Shown here one piece after another: positions 44,545-53,030 of a stretch of 64,000 nucleotides of DNA. Numbering within the stretch: the stretch's first letter is position 1; every line of letters starts with the position of its first letter. Below the pieces are notes generated by a model. It saw only the letters and a program-made list of their open reading frames with translations, made no database searches and was not told where the DNA came from. This DNA comes from Geobacter sp. OR-1 (GTDB lineage: Bacteria; Desulfobacterota; Desulfuromonadia; Geobacterales; DSM-12255): NCBI RefSeq assembly GCF_000813145.1, contig NZ_BAZF01000017.1, positions 27,204-91,203 of the forward strand. The letters run 5' to 3'. The position numbers and the translations under genes are program-made.

Positions 44545-46428
44545 ATGCAGGAACCAGAAGAACCTTTGTTGTTGGCACCGCCCGAAATTGACGGTATTCA
44601 GGTTAATTTCTGCAAGAACCCGGCATGCCCAAATTACAGCGTTCCAGTTACAGGCGTGCGTAATACAAATAGGGGCACTGTTGATCCCACCTTAAGCCCG
44701 CCAAGATACAAACCTGCCAGTACAATGGAATTGCAGTTGCTTACATGCCAAGCCTGCAAGGAAACCTTCCCTATCAAAAGCAATAAAGGCATCAAGGAAG
44801 AACTTGATCGCCACCTGCCGTTTCCTCGCCAAGTTGAACCAATACACCTTTGTTGTCCGAATGTAAATTGTAATAACCATAACCTGGATGTGGAGTCAAC
44901 TCCTGGCGCATACTATACCAACGGTAAAACAATAACGGGGTCGCAACGCTACAAGTGTAAAATATGCAAGTCTACGTTCACTGATGTATTGAAGACGTCT
45001 ACAATCAGCAGGCATAAAAAATCACATAGGAACGCGAGTATCTTTCTTGATCTTATCAATAAGGTCCCGCTCAAGGCTATCGCAAGGAAGAACAGTATTT
45101 CAATGAAGACGGTCTATGACAAGATCGATTTCATATATAAACAGTGCCGTGCATTTGTTGCTCATAGAGAACGCGAATTGCCAAATATTACCAAGAAACG
45201 GATGGAAATAGCAGTTGACCGTCAGGTTCACAAGATCAACTGGAAGAAATCAACCGACAAGCGAAATATTGACTTATATGCCATTGGCAGTGCCGACGCA
45301 AAATCCGGATATGTGTTTGGTGTGCATGTTAACTATGATTTCAATTGCGACAAAGACCTTATCGAGGCCAATGCAGTTATGTGTGGCGATTATGATTTGA
45401 AGCCGCCATTTCGTGAATATGCTCGCTTTTGGTTGGCCGGTGACTATGAGGAGGCGGCCAGGATCAAAAAAGCCATTGCGGAACGTGAGGCCAAGAAAAA
45501 GGAAAAACGGAAAAGTGCGGCAGAGTTGGTAGATGAGACATATTCTGCCGCTGTGGCACGTGAGGATATCGAAGCATGCGAAGTGATGGATGCTACCTGT
45601 CAATTGCCTTTAAAGGGCATGCAGATACATTCTGACTACACAATGTACGCCCACTTCATGTTTCTGCAGCGAATGCTCAAGGGCGTTGATTACATCAGGT
45701 TCTACCTGGACCAGGACTCTGGCATTCGTGCGGCGTGTCTTGCTGCTTTTGTGGATCGCGTCCTTGCCAAGGAGTGTGATGCCTTCTTTGTCAAAATCCG
45801 GAAGGAACTGTCCCAAGCCGAGAAACTGTCGCGTGTCAGTAAGTGGCAATGGCAGCGCGATGAGTTCGTTGCCAAGAATACCGAATATGAAGAACAGCGT
45901 GATTTCATAGTGCGCCTTGCAATGATCTTGGAACGTATGGGGAAACTCAGCGAGCACGGCAAATGGAAGGACAAGTGGCTTGAGCACCCATTTGTCACGA
46001 TGAGCGAACCAGAGAAAATGGTATGTTATCTGACAAATCTGAAGGCAAGCGGTTTTGATTATGACCTTGACCGCATGGCATTAATGTACGACAGGGCGAG
46101 TCTGCACGCAATCGACCGGTTCTTCATGCAGGTTCGCCGCGCAGTTTCCATCCTGGAGCGCGCCATCAGTTCATCAAGCACCGGAGGCCGAAGATGGTAC
46201 GGTTACAGCGCCTACAGGCCAGATATCGTTGTTAAACTGCTTGAGATATTCCGTGTCTATCACAACTATGTCCAAATGAACGAGGGCAAAAAGCGGAAAA
46301 GGCTAAAAGAAGGCGAACAGAAAAGAAAAAGAGGCGAAGCCAGAAAAATATTTACCACGCCAGCAATGCGCCTGGGTCTCGCTTCCGGTCAAGTCAGAAT
46401 AGAAGATATTCTTTATTTCATGCCATGA
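44545..46428 (+). CDS. Transposase with two zinc ribbons, HTH and DDE-like core
   Basis: A 627-residue protein, first gene of the element, behind CAGGAGG. The N-terminus has two zinc-ribbon-like units (C23-x4-C28 with C68-x2-C71; C104-x4-C109 with C138-x2-C141), then a helix-turn-helix (about 165-195: DLINKVPLKAIARKNSISMKTVYDKI). The middle has RNase-H-like strands: MEIAVDRQVHKINW with D225 and RFYLDQDSG with D389. Between them is a long charged insertion (about 300-350). The third acidic residue cannot be placed by eye. A duplicated IS1 InsA-like zinc ribbon is a fair comparison, but this protein is much longer. Confidence 0.78.
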   Translation: MQEPEEPLLLAPPEIDGIQVNFCKNPACPNYSVPVTGVRNTNRGTVDPTLSPPRYKPASTMELQLLTCQACKETFPIKSNKGIKEELDRHLPFPRQVEPIHLCCPNVNCNNHNLDVESTPGAYYTNGKTITGSQRYKCKICKSTFTDVLKTSTISRHKKSHRNASIFLDLINKVPLKAIARKNSISMKTVYDKIDFIYKQCRAFVAHRERELPNITKKRMEIAVDRQVHKINWKKSTDKRNIDLYAIGSADAKSGYVFGVHVNYDFNCDKDLIEANAVMCGDYDLKPPFREYARFWLAGDYEEAARIKKAIAEREAKKKEKRKSAAELVDETYSAAVAREDIEACEVMDATCQLPLKGMQIHSDYTMYAHFMFLQRMLKGVDYIRFYLDQDSGIRAACLAAFVDRVLAKECDAFFVKIRKELSQAEKLSRVSKWQWQRDEFVAKNTEYEEQRDFIVRLAMILERMGKLSEHGKWKDKWLEHPFVTMSEPEKMVCYLTNLKASGFDYDLDRMALMYDRASLHAIDRFFMQVRRAVSILERAISSSSTGGRRWYGYSAYRPDIVVKLLEIFRVYHNYVQMNEGKKRKRLKEGEQKRKRGEARKIFTTPAMRLGLASGQVRIEDILYFMP

Positions 46429-46804
46429 TTTTGGTTTTAACATTACTGAGCATGAATAACCTTTTCTGTGCATTTGATCGGGCACAGTTTGATTCTTGTT
46501 GTACGATACTCCTCTCAATCCATCAATACTTGTGATGATAATGCTCATCGTTACAGGTGGGAGTCAGTAGCCCAGAGGACACATGGGTTGACTGACTTAT
46601 ACAAATTAATCACTGAATGATGGCATCCGTTAACGTCTTGTGCTACATAGTCTTTAGTTCAACCGTTAGAACCAACTAAAACAAGCCGACACACGAACGT
46701 GCGCATGTTTTCAGTATGGACGCTTTTATGTCATTTTTGCTGCCCAGCGTCGTATGTATGTACAATAAGACGAAATGTGTAGCCTAGGCAAAGGATATCC
46801 TGTT
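46429..46804 (+). promoter_or_regulatory. Leader region of the methyltransferase gene inside the element
   Basis: A 376-bp stretch with no convincing gene on either strand. It contains a sigma-70-like promoter TTGCTG (46737-46742), 18-bp spacer, TACAAT (46761-46766), about 40 bp before the methyltransferase start, and an isolated TTGACT near 46589. Restriction cassettes often carry a controller here, but no HTH frame is seen. Confidence 0.45.
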
Positions 46805-47902
46805 ATGACCGAAAAAGGAAAAAATCAAAACCTGCATAAAGCTAAAGGCTCGAAACAAGACGAGTTCTACACACAACTTTCTGACATCGAGAAAGAACTG
46901 AGACACTACAAAAAGGACTTCAAGGGCAAGGTAGTGTATTGCAACTGCGACGACCCGCTAGTGAGCAATTTCTTCCACTATTTCTCATATAACTTCGAGA
47001 AGTTGGGTCTCAAGAAACTCATTACCACTTGCTACAAGAGCAAGGACATGAACCTGTTCAGTCAAAATGATTCTGAACGGGCCGTTTACCTAGAATATGA
47101 CGGGGACAAAAACGGTAACGGCATGCCAGATCCCAAGGAAATTGGCATCAAACACTTGAAAGGTGACGGTGACTTTCGAAGCAAGGAAAGCATTGAATTG
47201 CTGAAACAGGCAGATATAGTAGTAACAAACCCACCGTTCTCTTTGTTCCGCGAATATGTGGCACAACTTATAGATCACGATAAAAAATTCATAATCATTG
47301 GTAGCCGAAACGCTATCACTTACAAAGAGATATTTAAACTGATCAAAGAGGATAAACTTTGGATTGGGTACGGGTTCGATGCTGGCAACGCTTATTTTAA
47401 AACGCCACATGCAAAATTATTTGCAAAAGGAGTTTACGACGAAAAGACAGGACTTGTGAAGTTTAGAAACGTTACCTGGTTCACTAACCTAGATATTTCC
47501 AAGCGCCATGACGACCTGATTCTTTATAAAACGTATAACCCCGTGGAATATCCAACCTATGATAACTATGATGCCATTGAAGTCAGTAAAACAAAGGATA
47601 TTCCGGTAGATTATGAGGGTGTGATGGGTGTGCCAATTACCTTTCTTGACAAGTATAATCCTGACCAGTTTGAGATCGTGGGGATCACAAAAACCTGGTT
47701 TGGCACAGCAACAAAGACCTATCCACCACAAATACAAGTCAGCACAAATGGTAAAAAAAGCAATGTGACAAAACTAAATGACGGGGCCACACTGAAGTTA
47801 GACGCCGCTCCGCGCGGTAAGACTTATTACATGGTCGGGAAAAGTTACTATGTTCAACTGTACGCCCGCGTACTTATCAGACTGAAAAGAGCCAAAAAAT
47901 GA
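46805..47902 (+). CDS. EcoRI-family adenine-specific DNA methyltransferase
   Basis: A 365-residue N6-adenine methyltransferase of the M.EcoRI family. The segment KQDEFYTQLSDIEKELRHY, the SAM-binding stretch VVYCNCDDPLVSNFFHYFSY (about 43-62) and the catalytic NPPF (about 142-145, DIVVTNPPFSLF) match that family closely. Start set at ATG 46805, after AAAGGA; the ATG at 46775 lacks a ribosome site. No EcoRI-type nuclease is present. Instead the next gene, overlapping by ATGA, encodes a DUF262-HNH protein. Recognition sequence unknown; GAATTC by homology would be a guess. Confidence 0.93.
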   Translation: MTEKGKNQNLHKAKGSKQDEFYTQLSDIEKELRHYKKDFKGKVVYCNCDDPLVSNFFHYFSYNFEKLGLKKLITTCYKSKDMNLFSQNDSERAVYLEYDGDKNGNGMPDPKEIGIKHLKGDGDFRSKESIELLKQADIVVTNPPFSLFREYVAQLIDHDKKFIIIGSRNAITYKEIFKLIKEDKLWIGYGFDAGNAYFKTPHAKLFAKGVYDEKTGLVKFRNVTWFTNLDISKRHDDLILYKTYNPVEYPTYDNYDAIEVSKTKDIPVDYEGVMGVPITFLDKYNPDQFEIVGITKTWFGTATKTYPPQIQVSTNGKKSNVTKLNDGATLKLDAAPRGKTYYMVGKSYYVQLYARVLIRLKRAKK

Positions 47903-48981
47903 AAATCGATTTCAAAGAAATCACTGTTCGCGAATTAACGAACGGTTACGAGGACAAAAACGAGGCAGGCGTGGTTGGTTATGGCGGTATATTGGATATT
48001 CGACCGCCCTATCAAAGAGAGTTTATCTACAAAGACAAACAACGCGATGCTGTCATTGACACTATCACGAAGAATTTCCCTCTGAATGTAATGTATTGGG
48101 CCGTGCGTGAGGATGGCAATTATGAAGTCATTGATGGTCAACAGCGCACCATCTCAATCTGTCAGTATGTCGAGGGCGACTTTGCCTTCAATGGCCGGTA
48201 TTTTCACAATCTTCAGAACGACGAGCGGGAGCAAATACTAGCCTATAAACTGATGGTCTATTTTTGCAGCGGCGAGGACAGTGAGAAACTTAAGTGGTTC
48301 GAGACCATTAACATCGCGGGCGAAAAACTGACCGATCAGGAAATGAGAAACGCGGTGTTTTCAGGCTCCTGGGTGACTGATGCAAAAAGGTACTTCAGTA
48401 AAAATGGTTGCCCTGCTTACGGCTTAGGCGGGCAATATCTCAACGGCTCAGCCATCCGCCAGGACTATCTGGAAACGGTTATCAAGTGGATCAGCGAGAA
48501 TGAAATCCTTGACTATATGGGTAAGCACCAGGACAAACCCAATGCTAATAGTTTGTGGCTTTACTTCCAGTCAGTAATTGCTTGGGTTCAGGCAACATTT
48601 CCGACATATCGACACGAGATGAAAGGCATTGCTTGGGGCGAACTATACAATGCGTTCAAAGAACAGGAGTACGACTCGAAAAAACTCGAGGTCGCGATAT
48701 CAAGGCTTATGGAAGATGAGGATGTTACAAATAAAAAAGGGATATACTCATATGTCCTGGACGGGAAAGAAAAGTCACTCAATATAAGGGCCTTCAGCAA
48801 AAACCAGAAACGAGAGGCATACGAGCGACAGAAAGGCATTTGCCCTGTATGTAAGACGCATTTTGATATTGACGAAATGGAGGGTGATCACATAACGCCC
48901 TGGCACGAAGGCGGTAAAACGAGTGCCGAAAACTGCCAAATGCTTTGCAAAGACGACAACAGGAGAAAGTCAGGTAAATAG
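47899..48981 (+). CDS. DUF262-HNH nuclease coupled to the methyltransferase
   Basis: A 360-residue protein. The N-terminal DUF262 (ParB/Srx-like) domain shows PPYQREFIYKDKQRD (about 36-50) and the nucleotide-handling motif DGQQR (about 79-83). The C-terminus is an HNH nuclease: CPVCKTHFDIDEMEGDHITPWHEGG and a closing CKDDN (about 313-353) with the zinc cysteines and catalytic His. The layout resembles GmrSD, SspE or BrxU effectors. Its ATG overlaps the methyltransferase stop, so the two are made together. Likely a modification-gated nuclease: either restriction of unmethylated DNA or, as for GmrSD, of modified DNA. Confidence 0.88.
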   Translation: MKIDFKEITVRELTNGYEDKNEAGVVGYGGILDIRPPYQREFIYKDKQRDAVIDTITKNFPLNVMYWAVREDGNYEVIDGQQRTISICQYVEGDFAFNGRYFHNLQNDEREQILAYKLMVYFCSGEDSEKLKWFETINIAGEKLTDQEMRNAVFSGSWVTDAKRYFSKNGCPAYGLGGQYLNGSAIRQDYLETVIKWISENEILDYMGKHQDKPNANSLWLYFQSVIAWVQATFPTYRHEMKGIAWGELYNAFKEQEYDSKKLEVAISRLMEDEDVTNKKGIYSYVLDGKEKSLNIRAFSKNQKREAYERQKGICPVCKTHFDIDEMEGDHITPWHEGGKTSAENCQMLCKDDNRRKSGK

Positions 48982-49030
48982 GATTACAACAAGAACGAGG
49001 GTTTAACTTTCCGCTATGAGAGAACTTCGT

Positions 49031-49051
49031 TTTTCGGTTTGTGTCCGAAAA
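49031..49051 (+). terminator. Terminator after the DUF262-HNH gene
   Basis: TTTTCGG-TTTGTGT-CCGAAAA followed by TATTTT, 50 bp after the stop. Confidence 0.6.
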
Positions 49052-49132
49052 TATTTTCTGTCATGCGACCCATCTCCGATTACAATTATAAAAATCACGT
49101 TCTATGGAACATCACGGATTTGCGAAGAAAAA

Positions 49133-49166
49133 CGCCTCACTCAAGGTAGTCCTTAAAAGTGAGGCG
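49133..49166. repeat. Perfect hairpin near the right end of the element
   Basis: CGCCTCACT ... AGTGAGGCG, a 9-bp perfect stem with a 16-nt loop, directly inside the right terminal repeat. No matching structure is seen at the left end. Possibly a subterminal transposase site or a block to transcription leaving the element. Confidence 0.5.
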
Positions 49167-49171
49167 CATAC

Positions 49172-49197
49172 TTTCCACACGAAACGTAACCGGCTAG
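49172..49197 (-). repeat. Right terminal inverted repeat
   Basis: 26 bp, exact reverse complement of 44458-44483. The direct copy GCCGATCGG (49198-49206) and the right arm of the split host terminator follow. Confidence 0.9.
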
Positions 49198-49235
49198 GCC
49201 GATCGGCCGCCTTTTGTCGTATCGGCAATAACTGT

Positions 49236-49724
49236 TTACTTTGCCGGAATGGTTATGCAGAGGCATTCCGCTTCGGCATAGATCGTTTCGCCCGAGAAGA
49301 TCCGGCCATGGACCATTACCTTACGCCCCTCTGCAGATATTACCCGGCTCTCTACAGTCACGACCTTTTGCAGCGGCAGCATGTTGCGGAAACTGACGTT
49401 CAGGTTGCCGACCACGATCGGATAGCCGGCGGCCCAGGCCGCCAGCCCCAGCGCCTCGTCCATCACCGCCGCGACGGAGCCGCCGTGGGCGTGACCCGGG
49501 GGGCCTTCAGTTTCCGGTCCGAACCAGATCCGCGCATGCAGGTGCTGTTCGGAGTCGCGATAGTAACGGGCGCGGAAGCGGTTACCGTCAGGTTCTCCGG
49601 AGACGAACCTGAGTGATTCGCCGACGAGTGACGGGGCATCAAAGGGTATCCACCCTTCTTCTCCGCTCAGATCGACCGGCGGGCAGAGGGAGATTGTAAC
49701 TTTTTCCGTTTTGCTCTTTGGCAC
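49236..49724 (-). CDS. Hotdog-fold (PaaI-like) thioesterase
   Basis: A 162-residue protein with hotdog-fold features: GPPGHAHGGSVAAVMDEALGLAAWAAGYPIVVGNLNVSFRNMLPL, including the HGG/D segment usual in PaaI-like acyl-CoA thioesterases. Start placed at GTG 49724, where AAGGAG lies at proper distance; the longer frame adds 44 residues without family resemblance. Convergent with the rhodanese gene, formerly separated from it only by the terminator now split by the element. Confidence 0.87.
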   Translation of the reverse strand: MPKSKTEKVTISLCPPVDLSGEEGWIPFDAPSLVGESLRFVSGEPDGNRFRARYYRDSEQHLHARIWFGPETEGPPGHAHGGSVAAVMDEALGLAAWAAGYPIVVGNLNVSFRNMLPLQKVVTVESRVISAEGRKVMVHGRIFSGETIYAEAECLCITIPAK

Positions 49725-49931
49725 TGCTGAACTCCTTGAAGTGATGTTTTCCGTCCGGGGACGGGTTGAAAGGCCAAAAATATCAGACTCTGGCCGGAAT
49801 GATAACCCAAATTTTTTATCCGTTCCATGAGCGGATAGCAGGCGTTTATGCGGCAACGTTGACCGGAATGGATTCCCGGTTAAAATTTATAGCAATGGGA
49901 TGGTCTATAAATAATAAACCGGAGGCTTACC

Positions 49932-50435
49932 ATGGGATCCAAGGGGCGTGAAATCATAGGGATGGATGTCAATGAACTGCTCGATCTTCTGCGCCGGGCT
50001 TACAGCGACGAATGGCTGGCCTATTATCAGTACTGGCTCGGCGCCAAGGTGGTGAAGGGGCCGATGAAGGATGCGGTTGGCGCGGAACTGCTGCAGCATG
50101 CCACGGATGAGCTTACCCATGCCGACATGGTGGCGCTGCGAATCATTCAGTTAGGCGGAACCCCGGTGACCAAGCCGCAGGACTGGTATGCGCTCACCAA
50201 CTGCGGCTACGATGCGCCGGACGACCCGTTTGTAAAGACGCTGCTGGAGCAGAACATTAAGGGTGAGCAGTGCGCCATCGGTGTCTACAACCGGCTGCTG
50301 GAACTAACCAGAGAGAAGGATCCGGTAACCTACAACATGGTGTTGACCATTCTGCAGCAGGAGGTGGAGCACGAAGAGGACCTGCAGGCGCTGCTGGAGG
50401 ATTTTGAACTGATGATGGGCGCCATGAAGGGGTGA
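49932..50435 (+). CDS. Ferritin-like diiron protein (Dps/bacterioferritin-like)
   Basis: A 167-residue four-helix protein with diiron ligands spread as in ferritins: SDEWLAYYQYWLGAK (Glu), LLQHATDELTHADM (E-x-x-H), KGEQCAIGVYN (Glu), and QQEVEHEEDLQ (E-x-x-H). It may be a Dps-like archaeal-type (DPSL) ferritin that stores iron or removes peroxide. ATG at 49932 after GGAGG. A terminator follows. Confidence 0.88.
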   Translation: MGSKGREIIGMDVNELLDLLRRAYSDEWLAYYQYWLGAKVVKGPMKDAVGAELLQHATDELTHADMVALRIIQLGGTPVTKPQDWYALTNCGYDAPDDPFVKTLLEQNIKGEQCAIGVYNRLLELTREKDPVTYNMVLTILQQEVEHEEDLQALLEDFELMMGAMKG

Positions 50436-50497
50436 AGCGACAGCAGGCAGTCCCCTGACAGATGTCGGCAGTTCATCCGCATCTGGAGGCTAATAAA

Positions 50498-50530
50498 ACG
50501 GGCTCCCCAAAAGGGGCGCCCGTTGCATTG
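50498..50530. terminator. Bidirectional terminator
   Basis: AACGGGC-TCCCC-AAAA-GGGG-C-GCCCGTT stem followed by GCATTGTTT, between the convergent ferritin-like and cytochrome genes. Confidence 0.85.
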
Positions 50531-50550
50531 TTTCCTGGCAAACCGGTCTG

Positions 50551-50820
50551 CTAAGGTTTGTAGGTCTTGGCGAGGTAGTCAACCAGCGTCTTTTTTTCGG
50601 CAGCAGTGAGTTTCGCGCCTCTGCTTACCATGTTCGTCACTGTCGCCTCCCATTGGGAGTGGTTCTTCTTGGCCCCTTTTACCTTGGCCACAGGGTGGCA
50701 GGCTGTGCAGCGTTTCTCCATCAGGTCGGCGCCGTTACCTGCCGCCCCTTTTTCCGCGGCGATCGCTACCCCGGCAAATCCTATGCTTGCAACCAATACT
50801 GCCAGTAATCCTTTTTTCAT
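50551..50820 (-). CDS. Small monoheme cytochrome c
   Basis: An 89-residue periplasmic cytochrome with signal peptide MKKGLLAVLVASIGFAGVAIA and one heme motif CTACH. The C-terminal part (SRGAKLTAAEKKTLVDYLAKTY) is typical of class I cytochromes, but the usual Met-ligand loop is only loosely apparent (TNMVSRG). ATG at 50820 follows AGGGAGGAA. An electron carrier, partner unknown. Confidence 0.9.
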   Translation of the reverse strand: MKKGLLAVLVASIGFAGVAIAAEKGAAGNGADLMEKRCTACHPVAKVKGAKKNHSQWEATVTNMVSRGAKLTAAEKKTLVDYLAKTYKP

Positions 50821-50984
50821 AATTCCTCCCTGAGATTGAATTCGCCCCTGCAAGGGTGCGTTTCGGAGTTAATCGTACCAAAGTATCGGCCGCTGTCCAG
50901 AAATGGCGTCAATGCGGAGCTTTCGGCCGGCTGCGGCAATTCCCGGCAGAAAAGCAATTGCCTGTTGCTGCAGCGTGCCGCATA

Positions 50985-52496
50985 ATGCCGGATATGCTGT
51001 TGATTTTTCCACCTGTTGCCAAGCCCTGCGAGCTGCCTGCCGGGATCGCCCGTCTGGCCGGAGCCCTTAAGGCCAACGGCCATCACTGCCGGCTTTTGGA
51101 TGCGAATCTCGAATGCCTGCTCTGGCTGATCGGTAATCCTGTCGCTGCGGGCGACACCTGGACCAGGCGCGCGGCAATGCACCGGACCCGTCATCTTGAG
51201 TCGCTGCGTGAGCCGGACTGTTACCGGACGCCGGATCGCTACCGCCGCTCGGTCAGCGACCTGAACCGACTGTTGAATCTGGCCGGCCAGGAGCGCGGTG
51301 TGGTTGCAGGGTTTTCCGATTTCCAGGATTCTCGGCTCTCTCCTCTGAGGAGTGCGGATCTACTCCGGTCGGCGGAGCAGCACGAGCAGAACCTTTTTGC
51401 CCCGTGGTTCAGCCAAAGGTTGCCGGAACTCCTGGGGGACGATGATAGCGTCGGTTTTTCCCTGAATTATCTGAGCCAGGCGCTGGCAACCTTTGCCATG
51501 ATCGGCTTTGTCAGAAAGCATTTTCCGGGCCTGCGGATCGTTGTTGGCGGCGGGCTGGCGACCTCATGGGTGAGGCGGCCGGGATGGACCAACCCTTTTG
51601 GCGGGCTCGTGGACGAGATCGTGGCCGGGGCCGGCGAAGCGCCGCTGCTGTCGCTTCTCGGCAGTGATGATCCCGGTAAATACGGCTCTTTGCCCGATTA
51701 TTCCGGGCTACCGCTTGAGCAATATCTTTCGCCGGGGTTGATCCTGCCGTACAGCGCCTCCAGCGGTTGCTACTGGAACAGGTGCTCCTTCTGCCCGGAA
51801 CTGGCCGAAGGGAACAGCTATTGTCCGGTGCCGCCTAAACAGGCGCTTGCCGAAATGAATAAACTGTCGATAGAATACCGGCCGGCATTGGTGCATATTC
51901 TGGATAACGCCATCAGCCCGGCGCTGCTCGATCTTTTCCAGGACAGCGCACCCGGCGCGCCGTGGTACGGCTTTGCCCGGTTCAGCCGGGAACTGGCCGA
52001 TCCTGATTATTGCCGCGGTCTGAAAAACTCGGGATGCGTCATGCTCAAGCTGGGGCTGGAGTCAGGAGACCAGGGGGTGCTGGACCGGCTCCATAAAGGG
52101 ATTGATCTCGGGGTAGCGTCCCGGATTCTGGAAAACCTGCGGCAAGCCGGGATCGGCGTTTATCTCTACCTGTTGTTCGGCACTCCGGCGGAAACGCTGG
52201 AGGATGCCCGGCAGACCCTGGCTTTTGTCCGGGCGCACCACGAGTCGATCGGTTTCCTTAACCTGGCGCTGTTCAATATGCCGCTCAGCAGCATGGATGC
52301 GGCAGCATGCGCAACCGAGCCGTTCTATGACGGCGACCTGTCGCTGTACACCGGGTTCCGCCACCCCCAGGGGTGGGACCGCAGGGAGGTGCGGGGATTC
52401 CTGGAACGCGAGTTCAAGCGGGAACCGCTGGTAGCGGCAATTCTGCGGCGCGATCCGCCGCTATTCACCTCCAACCATGCCCCGTTTTTCTGTTAA
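50985..52496 (+). CDS. B12-binding-type radical SAM protein
   Basis: A 503-residue protein starting MPDMLLIFPPVAKPCELPAGIARLAGALKANGHHCRLLD, which resembles an N-terminal cobalamin-binding domain, followed by VVGGGLATSW and a radical SAM domain with GCYWNRCSFC. The cysteine spacing is C-x4-C-x2-C, one residue longer than the textbook motif. Later parts (KLGLESGDQGVLDRL, GVYLYLLFGTPAETLEDARQTL) are typical of the HemN/MiaB-like core. No clear ribosome site at either 50985 or 50994. Twelve bases downstream is an FmdE-type gene, so the two may act together; substrate unknown. Confidence 0.85.
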   Translation: MPDMLLIFPPVAKPCELPAGIARLAGALKANGHHCRLLDANLECLLWLIGNPVAAGDTWTRRAAMHRTRHLESLREPDCYRTPDRYRRSVSDLNRLLNLAGQERGVVAGFSDFQDSRLSPLRSADLLRSAEQHEQNLFAPWFSQRLPELLGDDDSVGFSLNYLSQALATFAMIGFVRKHFPGLRIVVGGGLATSWVRRPGWTNPFGGLVDEIVAGAGEAPLLSLLGSDDPGKYGSLPDYSGLPLEQYLSPGLILPYSASSGCYWNRCSFCPELAEGNSYCPVPPKQALAEMNKLSIEYRPALVHILDNAISPALLDLFQDSAPGAPWYGFARFSRELADPDYCRGLKNSGCVMLKLGLESGDQGVLDRLHKGIDLGVASRILENLRQAGIGVYLYLLFGTPAETLEDARQTLAFVRAHHESIGFLNLALFNMPLSSMDAAACATEPFYDGDLSLYTGFRHPQGWDRREVRGFLEREFKREPLVAAILRRDPPLFTSNHAPFFC

Positions 52497-52508
52497 AGGA
52501 GAGATATT

Positions 52509-53030
52509 ATGGATTATTCGGATATTGTTGCTTTTCACGGCCATCAATGCCCTGGGCTTGCCATAGGCTACCGGCTGGCCTCTGCGGCCATGGCCGCGCT
52601 TAATGTCACCAGGGCAGGGGATGAAGAGCTGGTGGCGATAGTCGAGAATGATGCCTGCGGGGTCGATGCCCTGCAATGCCTCACCGGCTGCACGTTCGGC
52701 AAGGGAAACCTGATTTTCCGCGATTACGGCAAACAGGTGTACACGGTATATTCCCGCAAAACCGGCACAGGGGTGCGGGTCGTGTACCATGATGACGGGG
52801 TGCCGCCCGAATGCCGCGACGACCGGCAAAAGAGGGAAGAATTCATCAGGAATGGGCCGCAGGATGCCATTATCTCTCTGAGTTTCGTCGAGATCGACGA
52901 ACCGGAGACCGCCAGGAAACGGAAATCCGTGAACTGCGCCATCTGCGGCGAGCCGGTGATGGAGACCAGGCTGCGCGATACCGATGCCGGTTTGATCTGT
53001 ATCCCCTGCGCGGAACAGATCAGGGCGTGA
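52509..53030 (+). CDS. FmdE family protein with C-terminal zinc ribbon
   Basis: A 173-residue protein of the formylmethanofuran dehydrogenase subunit E family: [21 protein letters not shown], then [23 protein letters not shown] (metal-binding Cys/His), and a C-terminal zinc ribbon ([25 protein letters not shown]). In organisms without methanofuran the role is unclear; association with molybdenum or tungsten enzymes has been suggested. Follows the radical SAM gene by 12 bp and overlaps guaC tail-to-tail by 11 bp. Confidence 0.9.
   Translation: MDYSDIVAFHGHQCPGLAIGYRLASAAMAALNVTRAGDEELVAIVENDACGVDALQCLTGCTFGKGNLIFRDYGKQVYTVYSRKTGTGVRVVYHDDGVPPECRDDRQKREEFIRNGPQDAIISLSFVEIDEPETARKRKSVNCAICGEPVMETRLRDTDAGLICIPCAEQIRA

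Larger units (their letters stand above)
44457..49197 (+). mobile_element. 4.7-kb transposon carrying a modification/HNH-nuclease cassette
   Basis: Bounded by 26-bp inverted repeats (44458-44483; 49172-49197) and a probable 9-bp direct duplication. It holds three genes in one direction: a zinc-ribbon/DDE-like transposase, an M.EcoRI-type adenine methyltransferase and a DUF262-HNH nuclease. Base composition is visibly more A+T-rich than the flanks. The whole unit is inserted in an intergenic terminator, so no host gene is broken. It is larger than a simple IS because of the two cargo genes. I do not recognise the named family. Confidence 0.85.

Noticed and set aside
46303..46548. 81-codon minus-strand frame at the end of the transposase gene.
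   Set aside because: It mostly overlaps the transposase on the opposite strand, has no ribosome site, and no recognisable features.
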